Positions 1 through 8,759 of a DNA stretch of 64,000 nt are shown one piece after another (position 1 is the first letter of the stretch; every line of letters starts with the position of its first letter). Location of the stretch: contig NZ_BASE01000012.1 of assembly GCF_000813125.1 (NCBI RefSeq), forward strand, positions 83,507 to 147,506, given 5' to 3'. The stretch comes from Mesobacillus selenatarsenatis SF-1 (GTDB lineage: Bacteria > Bacillota > Bacilli > Bacillales > Cytobacillaceae). The position numbers and the translations under genes were made by a program. The notes beneath the pieces are model-generated. The model searched no databases and was not told the DNA's origin. It saw only the letters and a list, made by a program, of their open reading frames with translations.

Positions 1-878
1 GTCGACCCCATTTTTGCTGCTTCATTCAAGGTTATTAGTTTAGGAAACTCTAATACTTTCTTCGACCTTTCATGACTCTTAAATTCAAGAGGTTTCAATT
101 CCCTTTTCAATTCTTCTGACGTTATGTTTTTGTGGGAAGCTGTTCCATTTGCAGACCAGTTTGTCGTTTCCACTGACAGCGGAATAATTGAATACACACT
201 CTCCTCCTTCTCACATAATCCGAGAAGATGATTGATTGCCGAATCCAGATATTGAAAGTAAACACCAGAAGCGAAACCAAAACGTTTCGCCGTTGCCAGC
301 AGCTGCCCCATCAGTACCCCAGCATCCAATCCTTGGAGCCGATAGGAAAAATTATTGTATTTAAAGAAGTTTTTCCAAAACATCGTAGAAATGAACACGG
401 TCCCAAAGCATGAAGAGATATCGCAACGGTCACCAAGTGCGGCAGCAATATAGGAATCGAAGTTGCCAGCTCTGAGCAAAGCAAGGCGGTGATGGGCTGG
501 ATCAAAATGGTAAATCCCTTCAGGCAGATCGTCTATCTTTAAATATACATAAAGTTCGTTCGGGTAAAGTCCCCCGCCAGAAGGAGCATGCCTCCTATAA
601 GTATGGGCTGGATCTGCATCATCAGAAAAAAACGACTCGCTTACTTGAGTGATTCCATAAATATACCAGAGGAAATGTCCAATCTCCTCTATCCCCGGCC
701 TGGCTGGCGTCTTGTTTTCTGCCAGGGACAAGGGCACCTCCCCGGATAGTGGCACCACTGGCAACCCTTTATACAGTTTATAGGTAAGAGGAGCGTCTTC
801 CCAGTTTGGTTCCCAGTTTTGCTGATTGGCACGGTCTATATTAAACTGAAGATCCATTAAAAATTGATTAAGATTCAT
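1..878 (-). CDS. SagB-type FMN peptide dehydrogenase, C-terminus beyond window edge
   Basis: An open frame of 292 codons runs off the left edge without a stop. It reads like the SagB/ThcOx branch of the nitroreductase superfamily, including the FMN-site signature RRHAPSGGGLYPNELYVY about residues 88-105. In TOMM pathways this enzyme oxidises azolines to aromatic thiazoles/oxazoles. The ATG at 876-878 follows an AGGAGG site by seven bases, and only 11 bases separate it from the upstream YcaO stop, so it is the third maturation gene of the operon. Family members are about 500 aa, so roughly 40% lies outside. Function is inferred from family and context. Confidence 0.85.
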   Translation of the reverse strand, partial: MNLNQFLMDLQFNIDRANQQNWEPNWEDAPLTYKLYKGLPVVPLSGEVPLSLAENKTPARPGIEEIGHFLWYIYGITQVSESFFSDDADPAHTYRRHAPSGGGLYPNELYVYLKIDDLPEGIYHFDPAHHRLALLRAGNFDSYIAAALGDRCDISSCFGTVFISTMFWKNFFKYNNFSYRLQGLDAGVLMGQLLATAKRFGFASGVYFQYLDSAINHLLGLCEKEESVYSIIPLSVETTNWSANGTASHKNITSEELKRELKPLEFKSHERSKKVLEFPKLITLNEAAKMGS

Positions 879-889
879 CCTGCTGCCTC

Positions 890-2836
890 CTAAGGGAACG
901 GATGCGGGAAGTGATTTAGTTCTTCACGTGACAAAGGTTCTTTCACATATCCAAGCTTCATTGGGACGTGGAGCACCCGGTCAAGTCCTTTGAGACGGGT
1001 CAGATGGTGTCCAAAGGTCATGGGCAGCATCCCCGGTATCAATACTTTTACACAATAAAGCCCATTTTTCCTTATTTCAGGAGGAGTCTGGTCGACAACG
1101 ATGACATTGAGCCCCAATCGCCGAAATTCCTTGAGGATATCATTCAAATCTTCCGTTAGGTCCGGATGTCGCGACTCCTTTTGAAACGCGTCTTGAAAAC
1201 TCTGTAATGCTCGATCTTCATCGAGCAGGAAGCCTAAGCGTTCCTCCGCCTGCGGCAATCCGTATAGCATTCCGTGATCATCCATCTCTCGTACTAGTGA
1301 ATCATCATCAAGCATTTGCAAGTATTTTTCCTTGTTTCCTTCCAGTTTTTCATCGAGATTGAGCATCATGCCGGCGAGCTCCTGAACCGCGCTTTTGGCG
1401 GCCTTAACTGGATCAAGATGTGCCCCTGCCGCACAAATAATGTTCAACCCATTATCCTTCCTGTTTTTCGCCATCGCCCAGACACTTGGAATACCGTGCT
1501 CCATGGTGGCATTAAATAAATACAAATCATATCCAGCTACAGCCCTCATCCGCTCCGCCATCAAAAGCAGTTCTTCATCTTCAGCAGATTGAAGATCGAG
1601 GCGGGGCAGTTTCAACTTTGAGTACCAGGACAAAAGGAAAGAATCACGCTCTACTACTTCCATGATGCCGTAGAAAATCGCCTCTTCCCTGCTTCCGCCA
1701 AGCGCGCAGCCATTTGACGTTTCATAAACAAACCCGGCTGATCCGCATCCCAGACTATAATAGGAAAGCAGCTCGGGGACGAGAATCGGACGCTCTTCTA
1801 CAAGCGAGTACCCCCAAACCCAATCCATCGGCCGGTCAGGGTCGAATTGTTGAAACGGAAAACCTGGCTTTACATATTCTTCATCGGCATGGACACCTAC
1901 TTCCAGTGGGTTCAAGGCCTGCTTTTCCAGGTTACGGTAACTATCATGAATGACTGTCCGCTTCCCGCGAGGCTGAAGTCCGCAGTGACGCTCAAGCCCT
2001 TCCAGTATGGCAGTCAATTCGCTTTCTGCGTAGCATTGTGTCCTGCCGGCTGTACCCTCATTGCCTCCGGAAATCATTGGCAGATTGACGCTCGCATCGG
2101 CGAAGGGGGTGACCAAATCGTACATTTTACTGTTTAACAGCCCTGTCCGATTATCAAAATAATCGCCAATGAGCGCTTCCTTCATCTTTTCCAGCGGTGT
2201 ACATCGGTAGCTGCTCGCACTGATCTTCGGACTTGGATTTAATGAGATCTTTGCAAGAGAAGCTGAATCGTCTGGAATTGAACTGCAAACGTGGCACAGG
2301 GAATCTGCCAGGAATGTATGCCACGATCCATTCAATGTTTTTAAGTCGGTAAAATACATCCGTCCTGCCGAAAGGCCCTCCTTGCCCGCAAGTACTCGAT
2401 CTGCTTCGGTTACTATTAAATGAACCAGATGCAGAAGGCCATTTTTAGATGCCCAAGGGTCTGAACTCGTTTCTTTTTCAGACAGCTTTCGCTTCACCTC
2501 TTGCATTTCGCTCCGTTCCTGCCCCCCCAGCAGTCTCCTCAGGTCAGCACATTGGGAACATCCGGGTGTGCCTGGCCTGACGAGCGGCCCAATGATTCCT
2601 TCTCCAAACGAAACAAAGGCACGGAGCCAGGGACTGCCACTTAGTTTTACGGCTTTTTCAGCTTTTTGATGCGCCATGGGATTCCAAGAATCATGAAGGA
2701 CAAGAATCAACTCTGAATTTTCTGGCAGTCCATTCTCAAAATCAGTCCTTCTGAACATCTGGTAGCGTGATGATAATTCTTCAGCAACCGAATCGGCCAG
2801 CAATCCTTCCCCAATAATGACTACGAAGGAACTCAA
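890..2836 (-). CDS. TOMM YcaO cyclodehydratase fused to leader-binding (C/F-like) domain
   Basis: A 648-aa protein of the heterocycloanthracin maturation type. The N-terminal part (about 1-200) is the cyclodehydratase/leader-binding region with two Cys pairs, C93/C96 and C181/C184, likely one structural zinc. The C-terminal YcaO domain (about 250-648) has the ATP/Mg-binding stretches ESELTAILEGLERHCG and SREEAIFYGIMEVVERD and ends in FPHPFP, the PxPxP tail typical of azole-forming YcaOs. It would activate Cys backbone amides with ATP to make thiazolines in the precursor at 4886-5164. The start is TTG: a GAGGAGGG site lies six bases upstream, and the TTGA overlaps the previous stop by four bases, implying translational coupling. 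Confidence 0.9.
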   Translation of the reverse strand: MSSFVVIIGEGLLADSVAEELSSRYQMFRRTDFENGLPENSELILVLHDSWNPMAHQKAEKAVKLSGSPWLRAFVSFGEGIIGPLVRPGTPGCSQCADLRRLLGGQERSEMQEVKRKLSEKETSSDPWASKNGLLHLVHLIVTEADRVLAGKEGLSAGRMYFTDLKTLNGSWHTFLADSLCHVCSSIPDDSASLAKISLNPSPKISASSYRCTPLEKMKEALIGDYFDNRTGLLNSKMYDLVTPFADASVNLPMISGGNEGTAGRTQCYAESELTAILEGLERHCGLQPRGKRTVIHDSYRNLEKQALNPLEVGVHADEEYVKPGFPFQQFDPDRPMDWVWGYSLVEERPILVPELLSYYSLGCGSAGFVYETSNGCALGGSREEAIFYGIMEVVERDSFLLSWYSKLKLPRLDLQSAEDEELLLMAERMRAVAGYDLYLFNATMEHGIPSVWAMAKNRKDNGLNIICAAGAHLDPVKAAKSAVQELAGMMLNLDEKLEGNKEKYLQMLDDDSLVREMDDHGMLYGLPQAEERLGFLLDEDRALQSFQDAFQKESRHPDLTEDLNDILKEFRRLGLNVIVVDQTPPEIRKNGLYCVKVLIPGMLPMTFGHHLTRLKGLDRVLHVPMKLGYVKEPLSREELNHFPHPFP

Positions 2837-4737
2837 CTCAATCCCTCCTCTCGCAGCGACACACCATATACCCCATCTAGTTGCTGGTTGAAAATCGGTT
2901 CAATGCTTAATTCATACACTGACATTTGAGTTCTGTTCTGTTTAAGAACCTCAATGGCATCCTGCAGTGTTTCAAGCTGAATCCTACCTGTACATTCCGG
3001 AATCGTTAAGATTTGTTTATCCCTTTCCCAATAATGAACCTCTGAATCTTTCAGGACTTTAGCTCCATCTCCATCTGACTCATTTTGAAAATCGGATAAT
3101 GCATTCTGTAAAGCGCTTCTTAACGCCAACGTATTATTCAGCCCTGCACTTCCATACCAGCCTTTCTCCGTTCCAATCCAGATAACAGGGAAACCATGAA
3201 CTTCCTTTCCGGCCCCCGCTAAAGGTATTCCCTGTATCGTCGTAAGAGCCTTTAAATAGAAAGCACATCTCTCATCCTCAATAAGCTCAAGGTCAATAAG
3301 GGAAATAGACTCTTTCCCGCTGAGCAGTCGATTGTTCAATTCTTTTGAGAGACATTTTTGGAGCCCTCGCCCAACAGCTTCCGGAAAAGATTCACCGGCA
3401 CCAACACCCAAAGTTCGGCCATTCTCAATCACTTCCGCCATGCGGGCTGCGTATGCTTCAATTCCCGTCAACGCCGCCTCCATTCGTGCTTCTTCATGTG
3501 TGAACCCTGTACAAACCCTTGCTGCCAGTAATTCAGACGGCCCACCTGAATATGGATCAGCTGCCTGGACTCTGCATTGTGCCAATGGAAGCTGCTTAAG
3601 GTCCCCTTCCTCCCATTCATGTAATATCCCAGTCTCTTTTGAAGTCAATAGACTGAAATACTGCAGAAGTTTTTCACGTTCACCTTTTCTTTGGTCATGA
3701 CCAAGCCGATTCTCAAGATCTCCTACCTTTATGGATGAGAAAACGCCTGTTACTAGTGGATGTGGCGAAACCAAATGCCAGCTTCCCTCGAGAGTTTCTA
3801 AATTCAGCAAATAAATTCTGTTTCTTTGTTCAGCTTTCGTGATGCCCGCAAGTTCTTTATATAATTCAAATGTAATAACGTTTGCCAGCAATGCTCCGGT
3901 GGTCAAAGATGCGGCAGAGACCTTGTGCTCATTTTCCAAAACAGAAGAATGCAATCGCCTCCACGCCGACTCCCAGCAAAGCTCTGAATCAGGAGCAAAC
4001 AAGGGACCGGCCATGCCTGTTTGTTTGAACAGTATGGCTGGAATGAACGTTTTCCTAACCTCCCTGCAGATCGATTGCAAAAGCCGCAGTTCTTCAACAT
4101 TGCCGCTTTGTGAAACATAGAGGACCACATCGAAAGGGCTAAGCACCTCGCTCCAATCCTTACTATTATGCTCCTCGTACTCCAACTCCGAGTCTGTTTT
4201 ACGTGCATAATTCACAAGCTCAGCCAACCTTTTTCTATTCGTCGGGATTTCATCTGTAATAGAGACATTCATTTTCTGCAGACCGGATTCCAGCAAAATG
4301 GAAACGAGAGAATTCAACATGGGACCTGAGCCGACGGCCAGTACCTTTGCCTTGCGGAATGACTGGAATCTTGACGCACCTGAACCAGCCAAATTGTCGA
4401 CAAACTCAATTTGCGAAGCGAATTTTTTCAGTACTTGCTCAGATAATTGATGCTGTTCATCCTGTCTCACATCCCTGACAAAACCATTTTCAAGAAGAAC
4501 TTCAGCAATTTGATAAACGCGCTGCCTGTAAGCTTCAGGCAGGCCACCGGTCAATTTTCCCAGCGAATACTCCCCGTTAAACATTGGCAATAGCTTTTCA
4601 ACCCACTGGTCAATTCCATTGCCTTCAAGACGGAATGAACATGAATTATTCCTTAAATACACACCACTGTTTGGCTCTGCGAGATAAAATGTATCTCTTT
4701 TCACCTTCAATACCATAGAAGGGTCCAGCTTCACCAT
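2833..4737 (-). CDS. Putative thiazole-containing bacteriocin maturation protein (ThiF-like)
   Basis: A 634-aa protein matching the large ThiF/E1-like maturation protein that accompanies heterocycloanthracin precursors in Bacillus. A Rossmann-like segment (KVLAVGSGPMLNSL) near residues 130-145 is the recognisable part; the C-terminal half is of unknown fold to me. The frame can be extended to a TTG at 4758, but AGGAGGAG sits six bases before the ATG at 4737, which I take as the start. It lies between the precursor and YcaO genes on the same strand. Its exact biochemical step is not known to me; leader recognition or delivery is inferred. Confidence 0.85.
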   Translation of the reverse strand: MVKLDPSMVLKVKRDTFYLAEPNSGVYLRNNSCSFRLEGNGIDQWVEKLLPMFNGEYSLGKLTGGLPEAYRQRVYQIAEVLLENGFVRDVRQDEQHQLSEQVLKKFASQIEFVDNLAGSGASRFQSFRKAKVLAVGSGPMLNSLVSILLESGLQKMNVSITDEIPTNRKRLAELVNYARKTDSELEYEEHNSKDWSEVLSPFDVVLYVSQSGNVEELRLLQSICREVRKTFIPAILFKQTGMAGPLFAPDSELCWESAWRRLHSSVLENEHKVSAASLTTGALLANVITFELYKELAGITKAEQRNRIYLLNLETLEGSWHLVSPHPLVTGVFSSIKVGDLENRLGHDQRKGEREKLLQYFSLLTSKETGILHEWEEGDLKQLPLAQCRVQAADPYSGGPSELLAARVCTGFTHEEARMEAALTGIEAYAARMAEVIENGRTLGVGAGESFPEAVGRGLQKCLSKELNNRLLSGKESISLIDLELIEDERCAFYLKALTTIQGIPLAGAGKEVHGFPVIWIGTEKGWYGSAGLNNTLALRSALQNALSDFQNESDGDGAKVLKDSEVHYWERDKQILTIPECTGRIQLETLQDAIEVLKQNRTQMSVYELSIEPIFNQQLDGVYGVSLREEGLS

Positions 4738-4839
4738 CTCACTCCTCCTCAGGCACAAATGCCTTTACTCTCCTTCATTGACTGTCATTATCATCGTATG
4801 TAGCGCAATTTGTCCCTTATGTCTCACATTAAAGAACAA

Positions 4840-4866
4840 AGCCCCTGCAAAACTTCCGCAGGGGCT
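4840..4866 (-). terminator. Attenuator-like hairpin between precursor and maturation genes
   Basis: A perfect 9-bp stem (AGCCCCTGC / GCAGGGGCT, 9-base loop) is followed on the minus strand by an interrupted T-rich tail (TTTGTTCTTT). It lies just after the precursor stop and before the maturase gene. An imperfect terminator here would make precursor transcript more abundant than maturation mRNA, a common bacteriocin arrangement. The functional role is inference. Confidence 0.65.
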
Positions 4867-4885
4867 AAAGTCTGTATTGTCTAAC

Positions 4886-5164
4886 TTAACCGCGATGGCA
4901 GCGGCCGCAACCACCACAGCGTCCGCACCCGCCGCAACGAGCACATCTTCCACATCCTCCGCAGCCTCCACAACGGAAACATCCGCCGCAGCCAAAGCAG
5001 CTAAAGAAGCAAGAAAAACCGAAACAACCGCCAAAACCACCCAGGCCTAGAAAAATTCGCTCATCCCCTGAATGGTATTGGTTTTGATCCCAGCTAACCG
5101 GCTGAGTTGCCTGGAAATCACCAACATTAAGCATTTGCAGTTCATTTTGAAAATTATTCATCAT
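4886..5164 (-). CDS. Heterocycloanthracin/sonorensin-family bacteriocin precursor
   Basis: A 92-codon peptide with a leader rich in Asn/Gln (MMNNFQNELQMLNVGDFQ) followed by a Gly/Cys core. The core carries 14 Cys; the last 11 are spaced exactly every third residue (C-x-x repeats with GG, GR, FR or AR between). This matches the Cys-Xaa-Xaa bacteriocin precursors of B. anthracis/B. cereus. The Cys would be cyclodehydrated and oxidised to thiazoles by the three downstream genes. AGGAGGT lies eight bases before tandem ATG codons (5162-5164 and 5159-5161). The GGC-rich repeated codons make long spurious frames on both strands. Confidence 0.92.
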   Translation of the reverse strand: MMNNFQNELQMLNVGDFQATQPVSWDQNQYHSGDERIFLGLGGFGGCFGFSCFFSCFGCGGCFRCGGCGGCGRCARCGGCGRCGGCGRCHRG

Positions 5165-5560
5165 TATTCTTTACCTCCTCGGATAAATACAGGGCTCCAA
5201 AATACAAGTCACAACGTTGAGCACTATCGAAAATATTCCTATATACATGGTACAAACATAATTAATAAGAATACTCTTCACCAATTTATGAAGACGAAAC
5301 GGCATTTGTCACATATGCAAAAGCCTATTTAAATTTTTACAGAAGAATGCGTCTGAAACTGATTACTTTTAGTTCCTTCGAGAACAAGGGACGCAAGAGT
5401 TTGGAAAAATCAAATTGATTCGGCCATTGCTTCAAAAATGAAACACTACCGCATAACATCCTCAAATAAATCCCTAAGCATGACTATAAAAATATTCTGC
5501 AACTTCCAACACAAAGTTGTACAATGAACATGTAAACTCAATTATTTGGAGGGAATAGCA
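5165..5560. other. Divergent intergenic region, bacteriocin precursor / AIM24-like gene
   Basis: About 400 bases between two divergent starts. It must hold the promoter of the TOMM operon on the minus strand and of the AIM24-like gene on the plus strand. I see no convincing conserved operator, small gene or terminator. It is AT-rich, and I could not assign -35/-10 boxes with confidence. Confidence 0.5.
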
Positions 5561-6352
5561 TTGAGAAACCATGAAATTGATTTTAAAATCTATGGCGATG
5601 ACATGCAGTTTGTCGAGGTTGAATTGGATCCGAATGAAACAGTTGTAGCTGAAGCTGGCAGTCTGATGATGATGGATCAGCAAATTGAAATGGAAACGAT
5701 TTTTGGCGATGGTTCAGGCAGTGGCGGCGGTTTCGTTGGCAAGCTCTTTGGAGCGGGAAAACGATTATTGACGGGCGAGAGCCTTTTCATGACCACATTT
5801 ACCAATACTGGCCACGATAAGAAGCATGTATCATTCGCCTCTCCTTATCCTGGTAAAATCATTCCGATGAATTTGAGTGAGAATGGTGGAAAGATCATCT
5901 GCCAAAAGGATGCTTTCCTCGCTGCGGCAAAAGGTGTTTCAGTGGGGGTTGAATTCCAAAGGAAGCTTGGAGCAGGCTTCTTCGGCGGAGAAGGCTTCAT
6001 CATGCAGAAGCTTGAAGGAGACGGAATGGCATTTGTCCACGCTGGCGGAACGATACATAAAAGAGAACTTCAACCAGGAGAGGTCATCAAAGTCGATACT
6101 GGCTGCCTGGTTGCAATGACAAGCAACGTGAATTACGACATCGAAATGGTAAAAGGAATTAAAACAGCCTTATTTGGCGGAGAAGGACTTTTCTTTGCGA
6201 CACTTAGAGGACCAGGAACTATATGGATCCAATCACTTCCATTCAGCCGCCTAGCCAGCAGAGTATTTGCAGCCGCTCCACAAGCCGGAGGACAAAACAA
6301 AGGCGAAGGCAGTGTCCTTGGCGGAGTCTTCAGAATGCTTGATGGTGATTAA
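5561..6352 (+). CDS. AIM24 / TIGR00266 family protein
   Basis: A 263-aa protein with the Gly-rich beta-repeat pattern of the AIM24 (TIGR00266) family: GSLMMMDQQIEMETIFGDG near the N-terminus, repeated LFGAGKR / FFGGEGF / LFGGEGLFF blocks, and an FHAGG-like FVHAGGTIHKREL segment. The biochemical role of the family is not established in bacteria. A longer frame begins with TTG at 5546, but that codon is part of the GGAGGG ribosome site; the TTG at 5561 is correctly spaced. No transmembrane segment is seen. Confidence 0.85.
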   Translation: MRNHEIDFKIYGDDMQFVEVELDPNETVVAEAGSLMMMDQQIEMETIFGDGSGSGGGFVGKLFGAGKRLLTGESLFMTTFTNTGHDKKHVSFASPYPGKIIPMNLSENGGKIICQKDAFLAAAKGVSVGVEFQRKLGAGFFGGEGFIMQKLEGDGMAFVHAGGTIHKRELQPGEVIKVDTGCLVAMTSNVNYDIEMVKGIKTALFGGEGLFFATLRGPGTIWIQSLPFSRLASRVFAAAPQAGGQNKGEGSVLGGVFRMLDGD

Positions 6353-6365
6353 TGATGACAAATGG

Positions 6366-6392
6366 GGATGGATTTCGAGTCAGGAACCATCC
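6366..6392 (+). terminator. Terminator after AIM24-like gene
   Basis: A GGATGG/CCATCC stem followed by TTTTTTCATTT, beginning 14 bases after the stop codon. Confidence 0.6.
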
Positions 6393-6506
6393 TTTTTTCA
6401 TTTGAGAATAATGGAACAAAGAGCCCATTCTTGTAATACATGAATCTTTTCCATTACATAAACGTATTAAAGTTAGCTAAACTCTTTCTAAGTGAGGTGT
6501 TGACGG

Positions 6507-6611
6507 ATGTTCTTAAGGATTTTTCATAAATCGAATCGTCCTACCAAAATAGCTCTATTAACCGGCACCATTCTTTTACTGCTAGGTGGAATAGCTAGTC
6601 TTTATCTTTAA
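6507..6611 (+). CDS. Small single-span membrane peptide, 34 aa
   Basis: ATG at 6507 is preceded by GAGGTG at a seven-base spacing and is followed by 34 codons. A basic N-terminus (FLRIFHKSNRPTK) leads into one hydrophobic helix (IALLTGTILLLLGGIASLYL). It has its own ribosome site and a hairpin terminator downstream. I do not recognise the family; coding status rests on the ribosome site and the membrane-peptide composition. Confidence 0.5.
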   Translation: MFLRIFHKSNRPTKIALLTGTILLLLGGIASLYL

Positions 6612-6644
6612 GCTTTTTATTACAAAGTCGACGACTAAAAATAA

Positions 6645-6676
6645 AGGCTAAACCAAGTATTTTCCTGGTTTAGCCT
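6645..6676. terminator. Bidirectional terminator
   Basis: An 11-bp perfect stem (AGGCTAAACCA / TGGTTTAGCCT) between convergent genes. T-rich on the plus side (TCTTTGATTG) and TTTATTTTTAG on the minus side, so it can serve the small peptide gene and the PstS-like gene. Confidence 0.75.
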
Positions 6677-6707
6677 CTTTGATTGATTGTTTTAACTTGT
6701 GTTATCC

Positions 6708-8165
6708 CTAATGTAATGGAATATAACCAATCTCCTCAAGCAACTTCTGGCCCTCGGGACCCTGCATCCACTCAAGCATAGGCTGGACGGATTTTTTCGG
6801 GTTGTCCTTTACTGTAATAGCATATAGATTGACGACATATGGATATTTACCTGATGCAATATTTTCAGGTGATGGCTCGACTCCGTTCAGTGAGATCAGC
6901 TTGATCTTTTCATTCGGATTCATGCCGGTTGTGAAAAAACGAAATGAGTAACCTATTGAATTATTGTAGTTGCGGTAGCTGGCAACCTCCTCCATTACAT
7001 CGCCCATTCCAGCAACTTCTTCTTTTAGCGCCGGCACCAATGGCGTATCACCCATGAATTTTTCCATGATTGTCTGGCTGCCCGAGTCCGCTGGCCGCTG
7101 GAACGCCATGATCTTATTATCCTCTCCACCAACTTCATTCCAATTGGTTATTTTACCAGAATAAATGGATTTAATATGCTCCGAAGACAGGGATTCAACA
7201 GGATTCTTTTCATTTACAAAAAACACAAAGGCTTCCTTGCCAATTGGTGTGAGAACGAGTTCCTTCCCCCTGCTCTCTGCTAGGCTTTGTTGCGAAGCAG
7301 AAGGCTGGGCTCCGAAGAAAATATCAACCTCTCCTGATACTAGTCTTTCAAAAGCATAAATTGTATTCGTGAAACTAACAATCTCCTCACCTGATGGTAG
7401 CGCGTTATTGTTTTTAATATCTATGTAGGTTGCGTTTGCGAATGCAGCATAAACGGGATACGCTGCCTCCGCTCCATCCAAAATGGGCATTTCGCTTTGA
7501 GTTTCCACACTGAAACTCGCCGGTTCTTGAAGCTTTGGCAGGATGTTATTGGGGTTCGTCACATAATACGGCTCCAGGTCAACACTCGAAAAGCCATTGC
7601 CATAATCAAAGCCATATGATGGCGGAAGGATATGCTTGCTTCGCTCAATATGGATTGAACCAATAACAGCCAACAATAGGACAATGATGCCAATCCCCGC
7701 AAACAGATTCAGCTTCCTGAAAGTAACTTTCGACTTCGTCCTCCGTTCGGATACGATATAGCCGATCAAAAAGAATAAATAATAAGCGAACGGCACTGCA
7801 AATATGTAAATAAATTGTCCCATCATCGCGGATAAAAACGAATTCGGTAAAAAAGGGAACAGCGTGAATACGAAAACTACCCATACCTGATGACCGAAGA
7901 ACCCCTTTGATATAATCATCCCAACTGCAGCAAGGAGCACCGTCAGTAAAAGCGGAGTATAAATCGGCAGATACCGACCATAAAGCGTTTTGGCCTGTGG
8001 TCTTTTCCCAAATCGAAACCCTATGATCATAGCAACAATCGAGATAATCCCTAACAGGGCTGGCGGACCGAACCTTTCAATTGATAAAACTGCAAACCCT
8101 AATAACGATAGAAAAAGAGGCATAATTACTAGATAAATAATCAAAAAACCAGAATCCTTCTTCAT
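6708..8165 (-). CDS. Membrane-anchored PstS-like substrate-binding protein
   Basis: A 485-aa protein with four or more hydrophobic segments in the first 180 residues, then a periplasmic-binding-protein-like domain (about 220-485). The C-terminal domain contains VNEKNPVESLSSEHIKSIYSG, ITNWNEVGG, RPADSGSQTIMEKFMG and SIGYSFRFF, typical of PstS-type phosphate-binding proteins. ATG at 8165 is chosen because TGGAGGT lies seven bases upstream; an upstream TTG is part of that site. No pstCAB genes are nearby, so it may sense anions rather than feed a transporter. The promoter overlaps a palindrome at 8192-8213. Confidence 0.75.
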   Translation of the reverse strand: MKKDSGFLIIYLVIMPLFLSLLGFAVLSIERFGPPALLGIISIVAMIIGFRFGKRPQAKTLYGRYLPIYTPLLLTVLLAAVGMIISKGFFGHQVWVVFVFTLFPFLPNSFLSAMMGQFIYIFAVPFAYYLFFLIGYIVSERRTKSKVTFRKLNLFAGIGIIVLLLAVIGSIHIERSKHILPPSYGFDYGNGFSSVDLEPYYVTNPNNILPKLQEPASFSVETQSEMPILDGAEAAYPVYAAFANATYIDIKNNNALPSGEEIVSFTNTIYAFERLVSGEVDIFFGAQPSASQQSLAESRGKELVLTPIGKEAFVFFVNEKNPVESLSSEHIKSIYSGKITNWNEVGGEDNKIMAFQRPADSGSQTIMEKFMGDTPLVPALKEEVAGMGDVMEEVASYRNYNNSIGYSFRFFTTGMNPNEKIKLISLNGVEPSPENIASGKYPYVVNLYAITVKDNPKKSVQPMLEWMQGPEGQKLLEEIGYIPLH

Positions 8166-8191
8166 TTCGAAGACCTCCAAAACTCATTATA

Positions 8192-8213
8192 TTTAGTGTA
8201 ATTTTACACTAAA
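8192..8213 (-). promoter_or_regulatory. Palindromic operator-like site upstream of PstS-like gene
   Basis: A perfect 10-bp inverted repeat, TTTAGTGTAA and TTACACTAAA, with a two-base TT centre. It lies just upstream of a TATAAT-like -10 on the minus strand. The same 8-bp core with the same TT centre occurs at 44511-44528 before another membrane-protein gene. The regulator is not identified; the half-sites resemble those I associate with YtrA-type GntR regulators, but I am not certain. Confidence 0.6.
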
Positions 8214-8277
8214 AGAATAAATTGGCAAACATATATTTTTGAATTTTGAAATTGAAATGTAAAAGATCAACTTTATA

Positions 8278-8690
8278 TTCCATTGGTGAACTAAATCTCC
8301 TGAAACATGAAAAAACAGGGCACCAATACAGTCTATTGATGACCTAAATCTTGAAAATATGAAAAAACAGGGCACCAATACAGTCTATTGATGACCTAAA
8401 TCTTGAAAATATGAAAAAACAGGGCACCAATACAGCCTATTAATGACCTAAATCTCAGAAATACGGAAAAACAGGGCACCAATACAGCCTATTCGTAACC
8501 TAAATCTCGGAAATACGGAAAAACAGGGCGCCTATACAGCCTATTGGTGACCTAAGTCTCGAAAATACGAAAAAACAGGGCACCAATACAGTCTATTGGT
8601 GACCTATATCTCGAGAATTCGAAAAAACAGGGCACCAATACAGCCTATTGGTGACCTATATCTCAAAAATAGAACGAATCAGGGCACCAA
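8278..8690. repeat. Tandem repeat array, 52-bp period, 8 copies
   Basis: The anchor AGGGC[AG]CC recurs with its GGG at 8318, 8370, 8422, 8474, 8526, 8578, 8630 and 8682, exactly every 52 bases, plus a partial copy on the left. Units are 75-95% alike by eye. Many contain an inverted repeat, CACCAATA - 5 bases - TATTGGTG. There is no spacer diversity as in CRISPR. It fills the space between the PstS-like promoter and the end of the FtsW-like gene. Bacillus genomes are known to carry tandem repeats of constant 52-nt length with variable sequence. Confidence 0.95.
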
Positions 8691-8759
8691 AAAAAACTAA
8701 ATTAATGTAACTTCCACAAAAATAAGAGAGGAACCTTAAACAAAGCTCCTCCCCCAGCA

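Noticed and set aside
4765..5050. Long open frames on other strands/frames over the bacteriocin precursor
   Set aside because: They are by-products of the repetitive GGC/TGC codons; only the minus-strand frame at 4886-5164 has a ribosome site and a family match.
8278..8690. Possible CRISPR array
   Set aside because: Units are contiguous near-identical 52-mers with no unique spacers and no cas genes; the same holds for 43374-44008.
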